Below are positions 22,782 to 33,164 of a DNA stretch of 64,000 nt, piece after piece. Position 1 is the stretch's first letter. Each line of letters opens with the position of its first letter. The notes beneath the pieces were generated by a model that ran no database searches, was not told the origin of the DNA, and saw nothing but the letters and a program-made list of their open reading frames with translations. Location: assembly GCF_963675165.1 (NCBI RefSeq), contig NC_087378.1, forward strand, positions 6,195,205 to 6,259,204. The letters run 5' to 3'. The DNA is from Halichondria panicea. Lineage: Eukaryota; Porifera; Demospongiae; Suberitida; Halichondriidae. The translations under genes were made by a program, and so were the position numbers.

Positions 22782-24058
22782 CTATTTGCAGTCTTTACAG
22801 TGCCAGTCACTGAATGGAGCTTTCTTTATACGTGCACACTTCATGTGGTACCACCTGTCGCAGCCATCACACTGCACCATGTCGTTCCACGAGTCAGGCC
22901 TTATGCACTGGTAGCACGAAGCTACTACAGATACCCACACTATCTCACTTCGAGGGGTCTCCTGCCTTGATTTTGGGAACCTTGATAGTTTCTTCTTTTC
23001 AAAGCACCTTACCAAATGCCGTCTGAGTTTTTACTGGTCCAGTGTCAGCGTGTTTAAAGAGTCTCCATGCAACTAAGAGGTGGTACGCCCATGCAATAGC
23101 AAATAAGCCACAGTCATAATTATGACTCTTGTTGTTGTTGGACAGGCGGACACTCTGCCAGAAAACCAATTTCTTGACGTTGTGGTGGACTAAGTGTGGG
23201 ATGGTAGAGCTGGAGTAGTTGATTTTCTACAGATCTAGGAAATTCCTTAGTGCCTGTCTGCAGGCTGTCATACACATAGACACTGCCTTCAATACAACTT
23301 GTCAGGATCCAGTGATGACGTTCTGGCACAAACAGTATATGCACTCCTAATATATAATAAAAAGAATTGTTTCATAATCTTGAGACAGTTACATAACTCA
23401 CCTTGAACCCTCGTGCGCTTGTCCAAATCAATTGGGCGAAAACCAAGACGAAACTGCACTTTAAGTGACGATTGCAACCCAGATGTTTTGAAGAATTGGC
23501 CACTTAAAAGCATCATTGCAGCATCCACATGTTTGTCAGACAGCATGCCTGTTGGGGCGAGTAGTATTTGTTTGACCAGGCCAGTAATACTTGGCTGTGA
23601 TCATGTCCAATGTTCTGTTGACTCCCATATGACTTGGATCATGGATTGCTCCTATAATCCTTTTCCTCTGCTCCTTGTCTTCCACAACAAGCCTCTTCTC
23701 ATCAACTTTTTTGAAAATGTAATACTGCATGTAACAGTATGTATAGACACAAATATATAGTGATAACTATATGTATAATATCTAGGTAATTTATGGCTGG
23801 CAACTGTCTCTTACGGGTAGATCCAACATAGTACAATTCTCCATCCACTGCATCAAAGCATTTAACTCTCCGCCTCAGGGAACGCTTGTCTTCTTTACTA
23901 AAGGATGAAGGGTACTCGTTCCTGCTTATGAGAGCATGAATAACTTCAAAGGTAAATCTTCCTTCACTTTTGAATTCCATGGTAGATTTACTAACATGCC
24001 TGCTAACATATTTGCTACTTTTATACACTCTCTGACAGGATCTGAGGTGAGGGTTCAC
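22782..24058 (-). pseudogene. Decayed transposon protein: integrase H2C2 zinc, ULP1-type protease, PHD finger
   Basis: Read on the minus strand: a KRAB-A-domain-2-like/Gin-type N-terminus (FEVIHALISRNEYPSSFSKE, LYYVGSTRKR); an integrase zinc-binding segment (AIHDPSHMGVNRTLDMI, then KYYWPG); then ULP1-like pieces (LLSDKHVDAAMMLLSGQFF; HHWILTSCIEGSVYVYDSL with the His and Asp; NYDCGLFAIAWAYHLL with the Cys). It ends in a C4HC3 PHD finger (CYQCIRPDSWNDMVQCDGC, WYHMKC, WHCKDC). The integrase DDE core expected after KYYWPG is missing. The frame shifts near a CAACAACAA run (~23143) and again before the PHD region, and there are in-frame stops, so it is not functional here. Confidence 0.72.
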
Positions 24059-24377
24059 AGATAACTAATAGCTAGAAGTTATAGTGTCATAACACTCCCT
24101 TTGCTTTGTCCATTAGTATCATGCATAGATAAGTCAGTTAATAGCCAGAAGTCATAGTGTCATAGCACTCCCTTTGCTTTGTCCATTAGTATCATGCAGC
24201 ATAGATAAGTCAGCTAATAAGCGCTTTTTGTTCCTGCAGAAAAGAGGGGGCCTAATCTCACAGTGGGGGGCCTAGAATGTTAACAGTTTGGACCCCCTGG
24301 GGAGCCTAAACTGTTAACATTCTAGGCCCGGGGGTCCCAAAATTTTAAAATTCTAGGCCGGGGGGGGCCTAAACAGG

Positions 24378-26046
24378 TGTCATAAAATTTTGGGCCCCCC
24401 CATGTTTAGGCTCCCCCCGGGTCTAGAATTTTAAAATTTTGGGACCCCCGGGCCTAGAATGTTTACAGTTTAGGCCCCCCAGGGGGTACAAACTGTTAAC
24501 ATTCTAGGCCCCCTCTTCTGCTATCCTTTTCTGCACGATAGAACGAAGTCAAAGAGATAATCAAAGAGATATAATAATAATTATGGTAAGGTTAGCTCTA
24601 TTAGTTGACAAAGCATCAAAGAGACTGCATGCATGCAAAGACTCTGTATCAAAGTAGCAAAAATGTTTGCATTATTATTCTATCATGGAATTCAAAGTGA
24701 AGGAAGATTTACCTTTCAAGTTACTCATGCTTTACCTATAAGAGTTAAATGCTTTGATGCAGCTCTGCAATGTTGGATCTGCCTGTAAAACAATCGATGT
24801 TGTTGCATAGCTATCGCCATATTTGCAACTTCGTGCTTACTTTCTCAGCCAAATTTCAGGACAAAAAAGTATAAAACACACAATTTCAGTGCAAAGACAA
24901 CAATTCATATCTTCCTCCATGTTTTCCTATACATAGAAGATGTAAATTGTTGTGGGGATGCTCCAATAGCATCACTGTCTCAGCTCTCAAGTAATGTGGA
25001 ATCACAGATAGAAGTCAAGAGAAAAACTGTTGTATCATGGTGGAATCACAATAGCAGTTTCCTTTCGGGACAAGGGTAATCTTGGACAGTCCTGACCAAT
25101 TTTCGGGACAGTTGGCACCTATGTGCTTCGTGCTGCATGAGGCCTGATTCATAGAATGACATGGTGCAGTGTGATGGCTGTGAGACCAGTGGTATACTAC
25201 TGTACTAACTACTGTACATGCATGAAATGTGTGTGTGTGAGGAGAGCTGCATTCAGTAACTGGCACTGCATAGACTGTGAAGACTATAGAAGACTGTATT
25301 GGTGTATTTTGAGAATGCACTGTCACATAATGTTACCGCTGTTGCGCTGTTAATGGGGGGCCTAAAATGTTAAAATTCTAGGCCCGGGGGGGCCCAATCT
25401 CATGGGGGGCCTAAAATTTTATGACACCGGTGTCATAAAATTTTAGGCCCCCCATGAAATTGGGCCCCCCCCGGCCTAGAATTTTAACATTTTAGGCCCC
25501 CTATTAAATACACCAATACAGTCTTCTATGGTCTTCACAGTTTATGCAGTGCCAGTTACTGAATGCAGCTCTCCTCACACACACACATTTCATGCATGTA
25601 CAGTAGTATACCACTGGTCTCATAGCCATCACACTGCACCATGTCATTCTATGAATCAAGCCTCATGCAGCACGAAGCACATAGGTGCCAACTGTCCCGA
25701 ATTGGTCAGGACTGTCCAAGATTACCCTTGTCCTGAAAGGTAAATCTTCCTTCACTTTGAATTCCATGATAGAATAATAATGCAAACATTTTTGCTACTT
25801 TGATACAGAGTCTTTGCATGCATGCAGTCTCTTTGATGCTTTGTCAACTAATAGAGCTAACCTTACCATATTATTATTATATCTCTTTGACTTCGTTCTA
25901 TCGTGCAGAAAAGGATAGCAGAAGAGGGGGGCCTAATCTCACAGTGGGGGGCCTAAACTGTTAACATTCTAGGCCCGGGGGCCAAAAATGTTAAAATTCT
26001 AGGCCGGGGGGGGCCTAAACATGGGGGGGCCCAAAATTTTATGACA
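24378..26046. repeat. Large imperfect palindrome, arms of ~600 bp
   Basis: The right copy (25431-26046) is the reverse complement of the outer parts of the left copy (24378-25426). Matching phrases include GCTATCCTTTTCTGCACGAT against ATCGTGCAGAAAAGGATAGC, ACTCTGTATCAAAGTAGC against GCTACTTTGATACAGAGT, and a PHD-like CGATGGCTGTGAGACC region. The right copy lacks roughly 300-400 bp of the left copy's interior. The two meet head to head at the shared CCGG. Confidence 0.75.
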
Positions 26047-26050
26047 CCGG

Positions 26051-26983
26051 TGTAGAAGCGATTTGGCCCCCCTCTTATTTTGGGGCCCCCGGCCCTAAAA
26101 AGCTAGCGATTTGGGGTGTTACTGTTAGGGGGGGACCTATTGCGCTAGTGATATAGGCCTCCCATAGTGATTTAGGGCCCCCCTCGAGATAGCAACGCAA
26201 TGTTCTATGTAGTCTACCAGGAGAGAAAGGTGCCTCATCGATGAGCAAGCTGCCAGGTGCAACCTCTGAAGGTGGCTTTCAGTTCTACCTATTGATGACC
26301 ACAGTTTCAGGATGCACCCTGTATTTGTTATGGCTGGCCACTGCCATCAACCCCAACTAAGTGCAACCATAGATCGTCGACGTCTTCTATAAGGCCACTC
26401 CAAGTGACACTCTGGTTTCTGGTCCTGAAGTTTTTCTTGCATGCGGCTTTTCTCATTATGTCATTATCAATTTCACCTTATGAATCTCGTTATTTTGCAC
26501 TATTTTGTACCGCATGGACCAGTATGCGCATGCGTAGTAGAAATAATGGGATAGAAATCCAATAATAAAATCTGATGTGGGGCGGTGGACCAGAAACCAG
26601 AGTATCACTTGGAGTGGCCTAAACCACAGGTGGACTGGGGCAAGAGGCCGCCACCTTCTACAAAAGACTAGCAGACATGCTCGCCTAGAAATAATGAACT
26701 CAGTAGTAATCAGTTGGCTAAGGTGCAAGCTATCCTTCGCAGCACAGTGCAGCTTGCAGCATTTATTTCTAACATGCATGCAGCATTACAAAAGTTAAAA
26801 ATACATAAAGATACATGTTCAGGGAATTTTCATACGTTAACTGTGTGTGTCCGTTAAAAGTAGATCTACATTGTATACATTAATCATACATTATATATAC
26901 ACTACAAGTGGCTTATAAGTAAACACTATTCGCTGTAATATATAGCTTATGTTCGGTACCAGCATGTACGTGCATGGAGCAAA
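26051..26983. other. Spacer after the Ginger-like block
   Basis: 26052-26190 is another G/C-run-rich stretch (GGCCCCC, TAGTGATATAGG) that seems related to the composite's ends but without matching borders. A TIR element at 26393-26619 is listed separately. No gene is visible. Confidence 0.45.
26393..26619. mobile_element. MITE with ~32-bp inverted ends
   Basis: GGCCACTCCAAGTGACACTC then TGGTTTCTGGTCC on the left is mirrored by GGACCAGAAACCAGAG then TATCACTTGGAGTGGCC on the right. Arms are about 32 bp with one mismatch. Body ~227 bp, non-coding. Confidence 0.7.
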
Positions 26984-28483
26984 CTAGGATGGATTGCACT
27001 CTGCCCTCCCCGAGTTCATAGCACGCCTCATCAAAGCCGCCTGCATCTCCTCAAATGATGGTTTTTCCTCTGCTTGCTCGATCTTGACAATCAATGAATC
27101 ATTCCACAGTCCTTGCGACACAGCTTCGTGGGTAATCCATTCCTCTCGAGTCCCCAGAATGCGATTGTCTTCCCCCTCTGTCAGAAGAGAAAGATCAATG
27201 TTCGCACCGCAAATCCCACTGAGATAGACGCGATGGTAGTTCCCAGAACCAAGCTTTAGCATTGGAACAAGCACGTGGATAGAAGAAAGTAGGCTACTAA
27301 AGGTCGGGCTCTCACTCGTAGTGGCTGTACGGACTTCCAGTAGAATCAAGGAGAGGGAGGCATGCGATTCAAAGCCTGAGCCCAAGCCTCTAGGATGCAC
27401 AGCTAGACATAACTTGTAGTGTTGAATGGTAAAGGGAGCACTGTACCATGTTGTGCTAGATCTAGCTAGTTGGGAGAAGTTGAGAAGTCGAAACGCTGTC
27501 GGCTCAGGCTTGTTCATAATGTCACTCTCTTCCTCAAGAATAGTCTCAATAGCTTCATATGCTGCACTTTTCATGCCACCATGTACACTCCCGTCCAAAG
27601 CTCTAAGCTCAAAAATTAAAGACTGTTTAAGCATTTTGGCAGTTTCTTTCTCTTTAGCTTGTTTTTCTTGCATGCTTTTAAGCTCACTTTCCATCTTTGT
27701 AGTCTTTTCCTTCATTTCTTTGTGTTCAATCGCAAGCATTTGCATATGTTGTATCATGCTACTCTCCATATGTCTCTCTAGATCTCCTGGCTTCAAGCTG
27801 ACTGTACAACCAGCTACTTCAAACGGACACTCCTGTTTTCGCTTGGGGCATATTTTCAAGTGCTCTGGCATCTTTCCTCTTTCAATTAAATCGCTGTCAC
27901 AATTGTTGGGGCAAACTAATGGGAAATTGAGGCACACAATCTTGTGCTCTGCAATAGCTGCAAATGTATCCTGTTTTCCACAGTGCTGACACTTTTCTTG
28001 TCTCTGGCTACACTCGGTAATGATGTGACTTGCTAGGTTAATACGAATCACTTTCACACTACACTTATTAGGGCACTCGATCTTGGCATAGCTGCAGCCA
28101 CTTTCTCCTGAACGCTTCAGATGATCACTTAACTCTCCAAGTTCCCCCGTCCACTCACAGCCATGGCACTTATTGGAGCACGAAATCTTGAGCTGGCTAA
28201 TCTCACTCTTTAATCCCTTGTTCTTCACATGTTGGAACTGAGAGCCCTCCGTTCTGCAATAAGGACAACTCGTCTTGTGCTGTTTCGTAAACCACTGCAA
28301 TAGACAGGTTCCACAGTAGTGTTGACCACAGCAAACTGTTAGCTCAGGATCTCTCAATACTTTAGTACAAATTGTACACTTGTAACGATCTTGAACACTA
28401 TCTATAAATTCATAATCGTAACCTCCGAAGTCGTCCATATTGTGGCTGTGTGCTTGACTATTGCAATCTTGTTTCAATAGCAA
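26984..28483 (-). CDS. RING / TRAF-type zinc-finger protein, TRAF-like (499 aa, intronless)
   Basis: A single uninterrupted frame. Residues ~36-76 form a RING finger (CTIC ... CCGQHYCGTC ... CPYC), giving probable E3 ubiquitin-ligase activity. Residues ~95-245 hold several TRAF-type zinc fingers (CSNKCHGCEW, CPNKCSVKV, CQHCGKQDTF, CPNNCDSDL, CPFEVAGC). A coiled coil follows (~250-300: KEMKEKTTKMESELKSMQEK). The C-terminal ~170 residues (WYSAPFTIQHYKLCLAVHP, SHASLSLILLEVRT) resemble a diverged MATH/TRAF-C domain. Order and length match metazoan TRAF proteins, which link receptors to NF-kB or JNK signalling. An alternative start is Met16 (MDDFGGYDYEF). The paralogue at 29151-30599 lies immediately upstream in the same orientation. 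The assignment to the TRAF-like class is firm; orthology to a numbered TRAF is not claimed. Confidence 0.88.
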   Translation of the reverse strand: MLLKQDCNSQAHSHNMDDFGGYDYEFIDSVQDRYKCTICTKVLRDPELTVCCGQHYCGTCLLQWFTKQHKTSCPYCRTEGSQFQHVKNKGLKSEISQLKISCSNKCHGCEWTGELGELSDHLKRSGESGCSYAKIECPNKCSVKVIRINLASHIITECSQRQEKCQHCGKQDTFAAIAEHKIVCLNFPLVCPNNCDSDLIERGKMPEHLKICPKRKQECPFEVAGCTVSLKPGDLERHMESSMIQHMQMLAIEHKEMKEKTTKMESELKSMQEKQAKEKETAKMLKQSLIFELRALDGSVHGGMKSAAYEAIETILEEESDIMNKPEPTAFRLLNFSQLARSSTTWYSAPFTIQHYKLCLAVHPRGLGSGFESHASLSLILLEVRTATTSESPTFSSLLSSIHVLVPMLKLGSGNYHRVYLSGICGANIDLSLLTEGEDNRILGTREEWITHEAVSQGLWNDSLIVKIEQAEEKPSFEEMQAALMRRAMNSGRAECNPS

Positions 28484-29150
28484 TTATATGTGCTATGTTG
28501 TGATGCAATGTCTTTATATAATCGTATGCTATCATAAATATGAATTTGATTGTACGGGCTGTGTCGGCACATTCCTTGAACTTATAATGTACACTGTATT
28601 GTATCGTAGTAACCTTTAGTGTAGGGGGTGACCCAGGGAACCCCCCTTGCTTGTTACGCAATTCGGGGGACTATCCTATGATTATCTTTCATTAATGGAA
28701 TATTTGTTGATACAACATACCGTATACCTGGTCGAATGCGTATATTTATCATTTACAAATGACACTGGATGGTACAAACCCTTTATATAGGCAATTGCAT
28801 TTTTAACAGTATAAAATTAATGGTGCAAAGCACGAGAAATTGCATGTGGATGCATGCTCACCCTTTGTATGTTTTTTGTTTTTGTAATCTATACGAAAAT
28901 TCACAATTGAAATACAATCGCATTTGAAACTTTATATACAGTATTGTGCATATAGTATTAGTTTGTGTAAACATCGTATGTATATAATTATATAATTATG
29001 TTCAAATATCTATACAAAACAAACAAGAGGGAGAATTCCCAATTGAAATACCATCTACAGCATTGTGCGTTGTATTAATTTATGTAAAGGTTGGAGCTCA
29101 CAAAGTGCACATTTTTACAATACAGTCAGTTGTGCAGTTTTTTTATTTTA
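28484..29150. other. Spacer between the two TRAF-like paralogues
   Basis: It must contain the promoter of the downstream (27-kb) gene and the 3' end of the upstream one. The two phrases AATTGAAATACAATCG and AATTGAAATACCATCTACAG (28907, 29041) recur as a diverged direct repeat followed by GCATTGTGC-like sequence. No gene is seen. Confidence 0.4.
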
Positions 29151-30599
29151 TTAAGATGTGCGACAATCCTCTCTTGCTGCCATACTCAATGCAGATGCTC
29201 TCATGGCACTAGCAAATAATGCTCTGTGGAAGTCACCACCTCGCTCGATCTTGATCATAAACGATTGCCCCTCCAGCTCCGCCTTTACAATGATGTGTGG
29301 AATCCAATCTTTAATCGTCCCAAGAATCCTCCTCTTCTCTCCAACTTTCAATGGACTTAAATCAAACGGCAAAGCCCCTTTAACCTCTTTCAAGAACGAT
29401 CGATGAACTCGGTTGTTGGATAATGGCACCAAAACACGAATATCGTCCAATGATCCAGTGAAGTCCTCGTTGTTTGGGGAAGATGAAACGATATCGAGAA
29501 GTATCAATGAGAAAGAAGCATGTGTTCCCAGGCCCACTCCCACTCCTTTGGGGTGTACACCCACACACACTTTAAAACCCTCGATTATGAACGGAGCACT
29601 GTACCAGATTGTAACATCACGAAAGTGCTTAACAAAATCAATCACTCGGAATATCAGAGAATCGAGATTTTCAAGCTCCTCCTCTTCTAGCATTGACTGG
29701 ATGGAACGGAAGGCTCCAATACGCTCATTTTCTGTGTCACTCTGTTTAATGGCATTCACTTCAAATGCTAGCCCTCTCTTCAGTGATGATAGCAGCTCTG
29801 TCTCCATTTCAAGCTTGCTATTCGTCTTGGCTAACTCTTGTTTCGTCTCTTGAAGCTCCTCCTTGGTTTCTTTGAGTTGCACCAAAACCTTCTTGCTAGA
29901 TTCCATAAGCATTGTCAAATGTTGAGCTTGGTTGGCTGTAAGGTGCTTTTTGAGTTCGTCAGGTTTGTCTCGAACTGTACATCCAACTTCTTCAAACGGA
30001 CACGGTTTGCGGGCCTTTGAACATGTGGAGAGGTGAGCTTGTAGATTCTCCCGAGTAAAGGCCCTGAACATTGACAGCGAGCATCCATTGGGACATGAGA
30101 CTGGAGCCTTGGGGCAGGCATCTTTGTGTGACTGCATAGCCCTGTGGGTGTCTTGTTTCTTGCAGTACTGGCAAGTTTCAAGTCGGAGTGGACATGAGCT
30201 GCGAAGGTGTGTGTCGAGATCTTTCCTGCAGTTTTTTGTTCCACACTTATTTGTGCAATCCACTGTCTCATATCTACAGCCACTGCGTGACTCCATGTGC
30301 GTCTTCAGATCACCCAATTCTCCATTCCAAGTACAGCCTTGTGTGCGGTTGGAGCAGTTGATCTTGAGTTGGTTTATCTCACTATTGAGACTTCGATTGG
30401 GAACATGTTGAAACTTTGACCCCTCGGCTCTGCAATGTGGACAACTCTCCTTGCGTTGCTTGCCAAACCATTGTTTCAAACAGTCGCTGCAATAGTGCTG
30501 TCCACAACAAACGGTTAGCTTAGGTTCACGAAGCACATTGGTACAAATATTGCAGTTAAAGCGATCAGAAACAGGTGATATAAACTGGGAAGACTGCAT
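29151..30599 (-). CDS. RING / TRAF-type zinc-finger protein, TRAF-like paralogue (482 aa, intronless)
   Basis: It has the same plan as the neighbour at 26984: RING at ~16-56 (CNIC ... CCGQHYCSDC ... CPHC), TRAF zinc fingers (~70-225: CSNRTQGCTWNGELGDL, CTNKCGTKNC, CQYCKKQDTH, CPNGCSLSM, CPFEEVGC), a coiled coil (~235-285: QLKETKEELQETKQELAKTN) and a C-terminal MATH-like region (WYSAPFIIEGFKVCVGVHP, THASFSLILLDIV). Start MQSSQFISPVSDRFNC. The two proteins are clearly tandem duplicates that have diverged substantially, most in the coiled coil and C-terminus. The lack of introns in both, in a genome where other genes here have 5-13 exons, suggests an intronless ancestor, perhaps retrocopied. Predicted E3 ligase or adaptor in innate-type signalling. 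Confidence 0.88.
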   Translation of the reverse strand: MQSSQFISPVSDRFNCNICTNVLREPKLTVCCGQHYCSDCLKQWFGKQRKESCPHCRAEGSKFQHVPNRSLNSEINQLKINCSNRTQGCTWNGELGDLKTHMESRSGCRYETVDCTNKCGTKNCRKDLDTHLRSSCPLRLETCQYCKKQDTHRAMQSHKDACPKAPVSCPNGCSLSMFRAFTRENLQAHLSTCSKARKPCPFEEVGCTVRDKPDELKKHLTANQAQHLTMLMESSKKVLVQLKETKEELQETKQELAKTNSKLEMETELLSSLKRGLAFEVNAIKQSDTENERIGAFRSIQSMLEEEELENLDSLIFRVIDFVKHFRDVTIWYSAPFIIEGFKVCVGVHPKGVGVGLGTHASFSLILLDIVSSSPNNEDFTGSLDDIRVLVPLSNNRVHRSFLKEVKGALPFDLSPLKVGEKRRILGTIKDWIPHIIVKAELEGQSFMIKIERGGDFHRALFASAMRASALSMAAREDCRTS

Positions 30600-31375
30600 A
30601 GCTGTTAACTTATAACGCGTTAGCTATCAAGCTGTGTTGCTTCGTTCACCAGCTACATATAGCATATTTTGATCAATGTTGCAAATCGCTAAATTTTATG
30701 CGCAATTGCCCTATACCATAAATGGAATCATAGGTTACCTATGTTATTACAATCTGAACTTTGGGTAAATACATGACTGTGATAAACATTTTCACTACCA
30801 ATGTAAGTGTTATTCACAGTCATAACAGATGTTAAAGTCCTTGTTTTGGTAAACAGACAATGCTCTATTGACCTTTAGGCTATTTATTATTTAGGCACCT
30901 TATACTACTCAAGAACCTCACATGAGAGAGATATGGCTGAGGGCCCACAATGCACACATTCCTTATTCACATTAATTTTACATTGTCAGTGTATTAAACT
31001 GTTATTGTTGCCTTTTTACCTCTGAGATCAAAGGAATAGCAGTTCCAGTAGCATATTGTACTGGGGAAAGGTGACCTTTTGAGATCTGAGCCCACCCTCA
31101 CTCCACCTTCCACCCATTAACTAATTACATACGACCTTCTGACTCTTACGCTCAGGCATTCAATGTATCAGAGGATCCCGCTTCAGTAATTTTACATTGT
31201 CAGTGTATTCATAGTAGTTGAAGGAATAGCAGTGCCAGTGACCTGTTTTGAGACCTAAGCCCACACTCCACCCAATAGTTCAAATCGTTGGTTTTATAGT
31301 GACATACTCAGTAAGACATCAAGTTTGCTATGCAGGATATGCATGGTTTCCACGTAGTTACTATTGTAATTCCAG
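30600..31375. other. Upstream region of the TRAF-like pair; diverged direct repeat
   Basis: The block ACATTGTCAGTGTATT ... GAATAGCAGTTCCAGT ... TTTTGAGATCTGAGCCCA (30985-31100) recurs as ACATTGTCAGTGTATT ... GAATAGCAGTGCCAGT ... TTTTGAGACCTAAGCCCA (31193-31265). No coding exon is supported. Confidence 0.5.
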
Positions 31376-31900
31376 CCACAAAAAAACGGAACAAAATGAA
31401 AGCACCGCAGGTGCTGATGCCTTGGTGGAGATGCCAAAGCTACATAACAAAAAGCTACTAATAGCTTTTATACACAATTTAATTTTGCTGCATGCAAAAA
31501 CTCAGGAAGTAGGTAATGATCGACCATGATTTTAAAAACGATTGATGCCAAAAGTTCAAATCTAAAATTAATTGGCTGCATATAGCTACATATAGCCTTG
31601 CAGCTCTCTTCTCACTCTTGCAGCTACCAATAGCTAGAGTTCTAGTGCAGAGCTAACTACTAAGTAGAGTAGCAACACTCGGTAAAAAGTTTGGCTATGT
31701 GCTCTTCTGAAAAGGCTACAATGGCATTCCAAGTAAGCAAAACTAGGCATAACTCGAGAACGAAGCATTATTTTGCAAATCCAGGAAATGACTAGAAGCC
31801 TATAGAAACTCTTAAACTTCATCCTTGAGCAGCTGCAGCAGTCTACACACACGTACGTACACACACAGACACACAAAAACACACTACCGTATATACCTTT
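31376..31900 (+). repeat. Dispersed repeat family, copy 1
   Basis: It runs from GAAAGCACCGCAGGTGCTGA to the CACACTACCGTATATACC end. Shared landmarks with copies near 51.0, 60.3 and 62.7 kb are GCAGCTACCAATAGCTAG, CTAGTGCAGAGCTAAC, AATGGCATTCCAAGTAAGC, ACTCGAGAACGAAGCATTAT and GACTAGAAGCCTATAG. It has no coding capacity; class (SINE or MITE) is undetermined. Confidence 0.7.
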
Positions 31901-33164
31901 TTTTCTTTTTTTTTTTTTTTTTTAGCCTTTATGGCGAAACGAGTAGGTAAGGTAAGTACAAACGGGTAGACAGATATAAATCGAAATCTAAGTAAGGTAA
32001 AGATATGAAGAACAAACTAGCATATAGTAAGTTTAGGTATGCCCATCAAGCACAGGTGATAGAGTTGGTGACCTGTCGCTTGCGCATGCGCACCGCAAAT
32101 GGTTCTCTAGGAGAATTCAACACATAATTATAGTGCAACATGTGATCCTGGAAAACCTTATATGGAGTTCCATGACACATGCAGGACATCAGCTACGCCC
32201 CCTTTTAGAACACTTTGTAGTGTGCACACTAAATCATAGTCAGTGGGAAACTACTGTCTCTTTTACCAGACATCTAGATAATTATAGGTGAGAGGTGTTA
32301 GTCAGCTAGACTATATGGTTTCTATACAGATACCTCACAGGCCTTATAGTCAAAATAATTATTAATATTTATTCACATAGAACAAATTCTGTGGGAAGAC
32401 CAATTCTGTGGGAAACCATCTAATAGGAGCCCAATCTGTTCCTGTGCTGCAAGTGAGTCAATCTCTTTATGCCGTAGTAAATAATTATGCCTCGAGATGT
32501 AGCCGCACGAGGGATATTCTGTGTGTGTTTGTTGTAAGTCTAATACGACGAAAACTATAAGCTTCTAGCTATATGTTCTCTTGAATCGTGGATTATGGAT
32601 TAGCTTATTTCTTGAATTATGGCTAATTTGACTCATAGTGAATTATATACTTAACATGCATTCTAGTCTCCATAAATGATCTACAGTTCAGGCTCTATTC
32701 TGATAGCTTCTCTTAGTTAGCTATATGCGGCTCACAAAAGACTCACAACAATTAACAGTGAGAATGACCATCATCTGAACACACTAACCTTGTCACAAAG
32801 CCTCATCAAGAATAAGAGCTCATGATCAGAGTGATGTGCTGCAACAAACCTACAGTTAACTAAATTAAGACTTAAAGTTCCTCTGTCTCTATAATAGCTA
32901 TAGCTCTGTGTATAGTACTAGTATACGTGCACACTCACTAAAAATTAGAATTTGTATTCTTTGTCAGGATATTATTTTTTGTGATGAAATGTTCAGTTTT
33001 ACGGTAAATGTTCCGAGAAAATATCCAATAAGTTTTCACGTGCACAGACAATCATAGCAGGCATCCTTTTCTTCCCTCGAGGCCTGTGAAGAGGCTAGGT
33101 GGCATATATAGTATATATATAACTAGGAAACGTTTAGAAGTATTGAAACCTTGCACTCGGCATA
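31901..33164. other. Repeat-rich spacer upstream of the ANK-Roco gene
   Basis: It opens with a poly(T) run (31901-31923). A segment at ~32486-32640 (CCTCGAGATGTAGCCGCACG, ATACGACGAAAACTA, TTGAATCGTGGATTA) recurs at ~46302-46520. No exon is supported. Confidence 0.5.

Larger units (their letters stand above)
22599..26050. mobile_element. Ginger-like composite transposon block with CCGG target duplications
   Basis: CCGG followed by TGTCATAAAATTTT occurs at 22599. The inverse AAAATTTTATGACA followed by CCGG occurs at 25427-25430 and again at 26047-26050. The middle CCGG is shared by two abutting elements: 22603-25426 and 25431-26046. TGT-starting ends with a 4-bp target duplication match the Ginger1 pattern, and the minus strand holds a Ginger/Gypsy-integrase-type zinc segment (next entry). 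An internal start of the same terminal sequence at 24378 suggests a third, nested end. Both ends and the internal junctions are packed with GGGCCC-rich, ATTTTAAAAT-rich palindromic phrases. Confidence 0.75.

Noticed and set aside
24580-24800. A second FEVIHALI-like coding fragment (ATGGAATTCAAAGTGAAGGA)
   Set aside because: It is a shortened copy of the transposon N-terminus inside the palindrome, with immediate stops; treated as part of the repeat, not as a gene.
27426-27989. 187-codon plus-strand frame
   Set aside because: Antisense to the TRAF-like coding sequence; Ser/Cys-rich composition reflects the complementary codons. No independent support.
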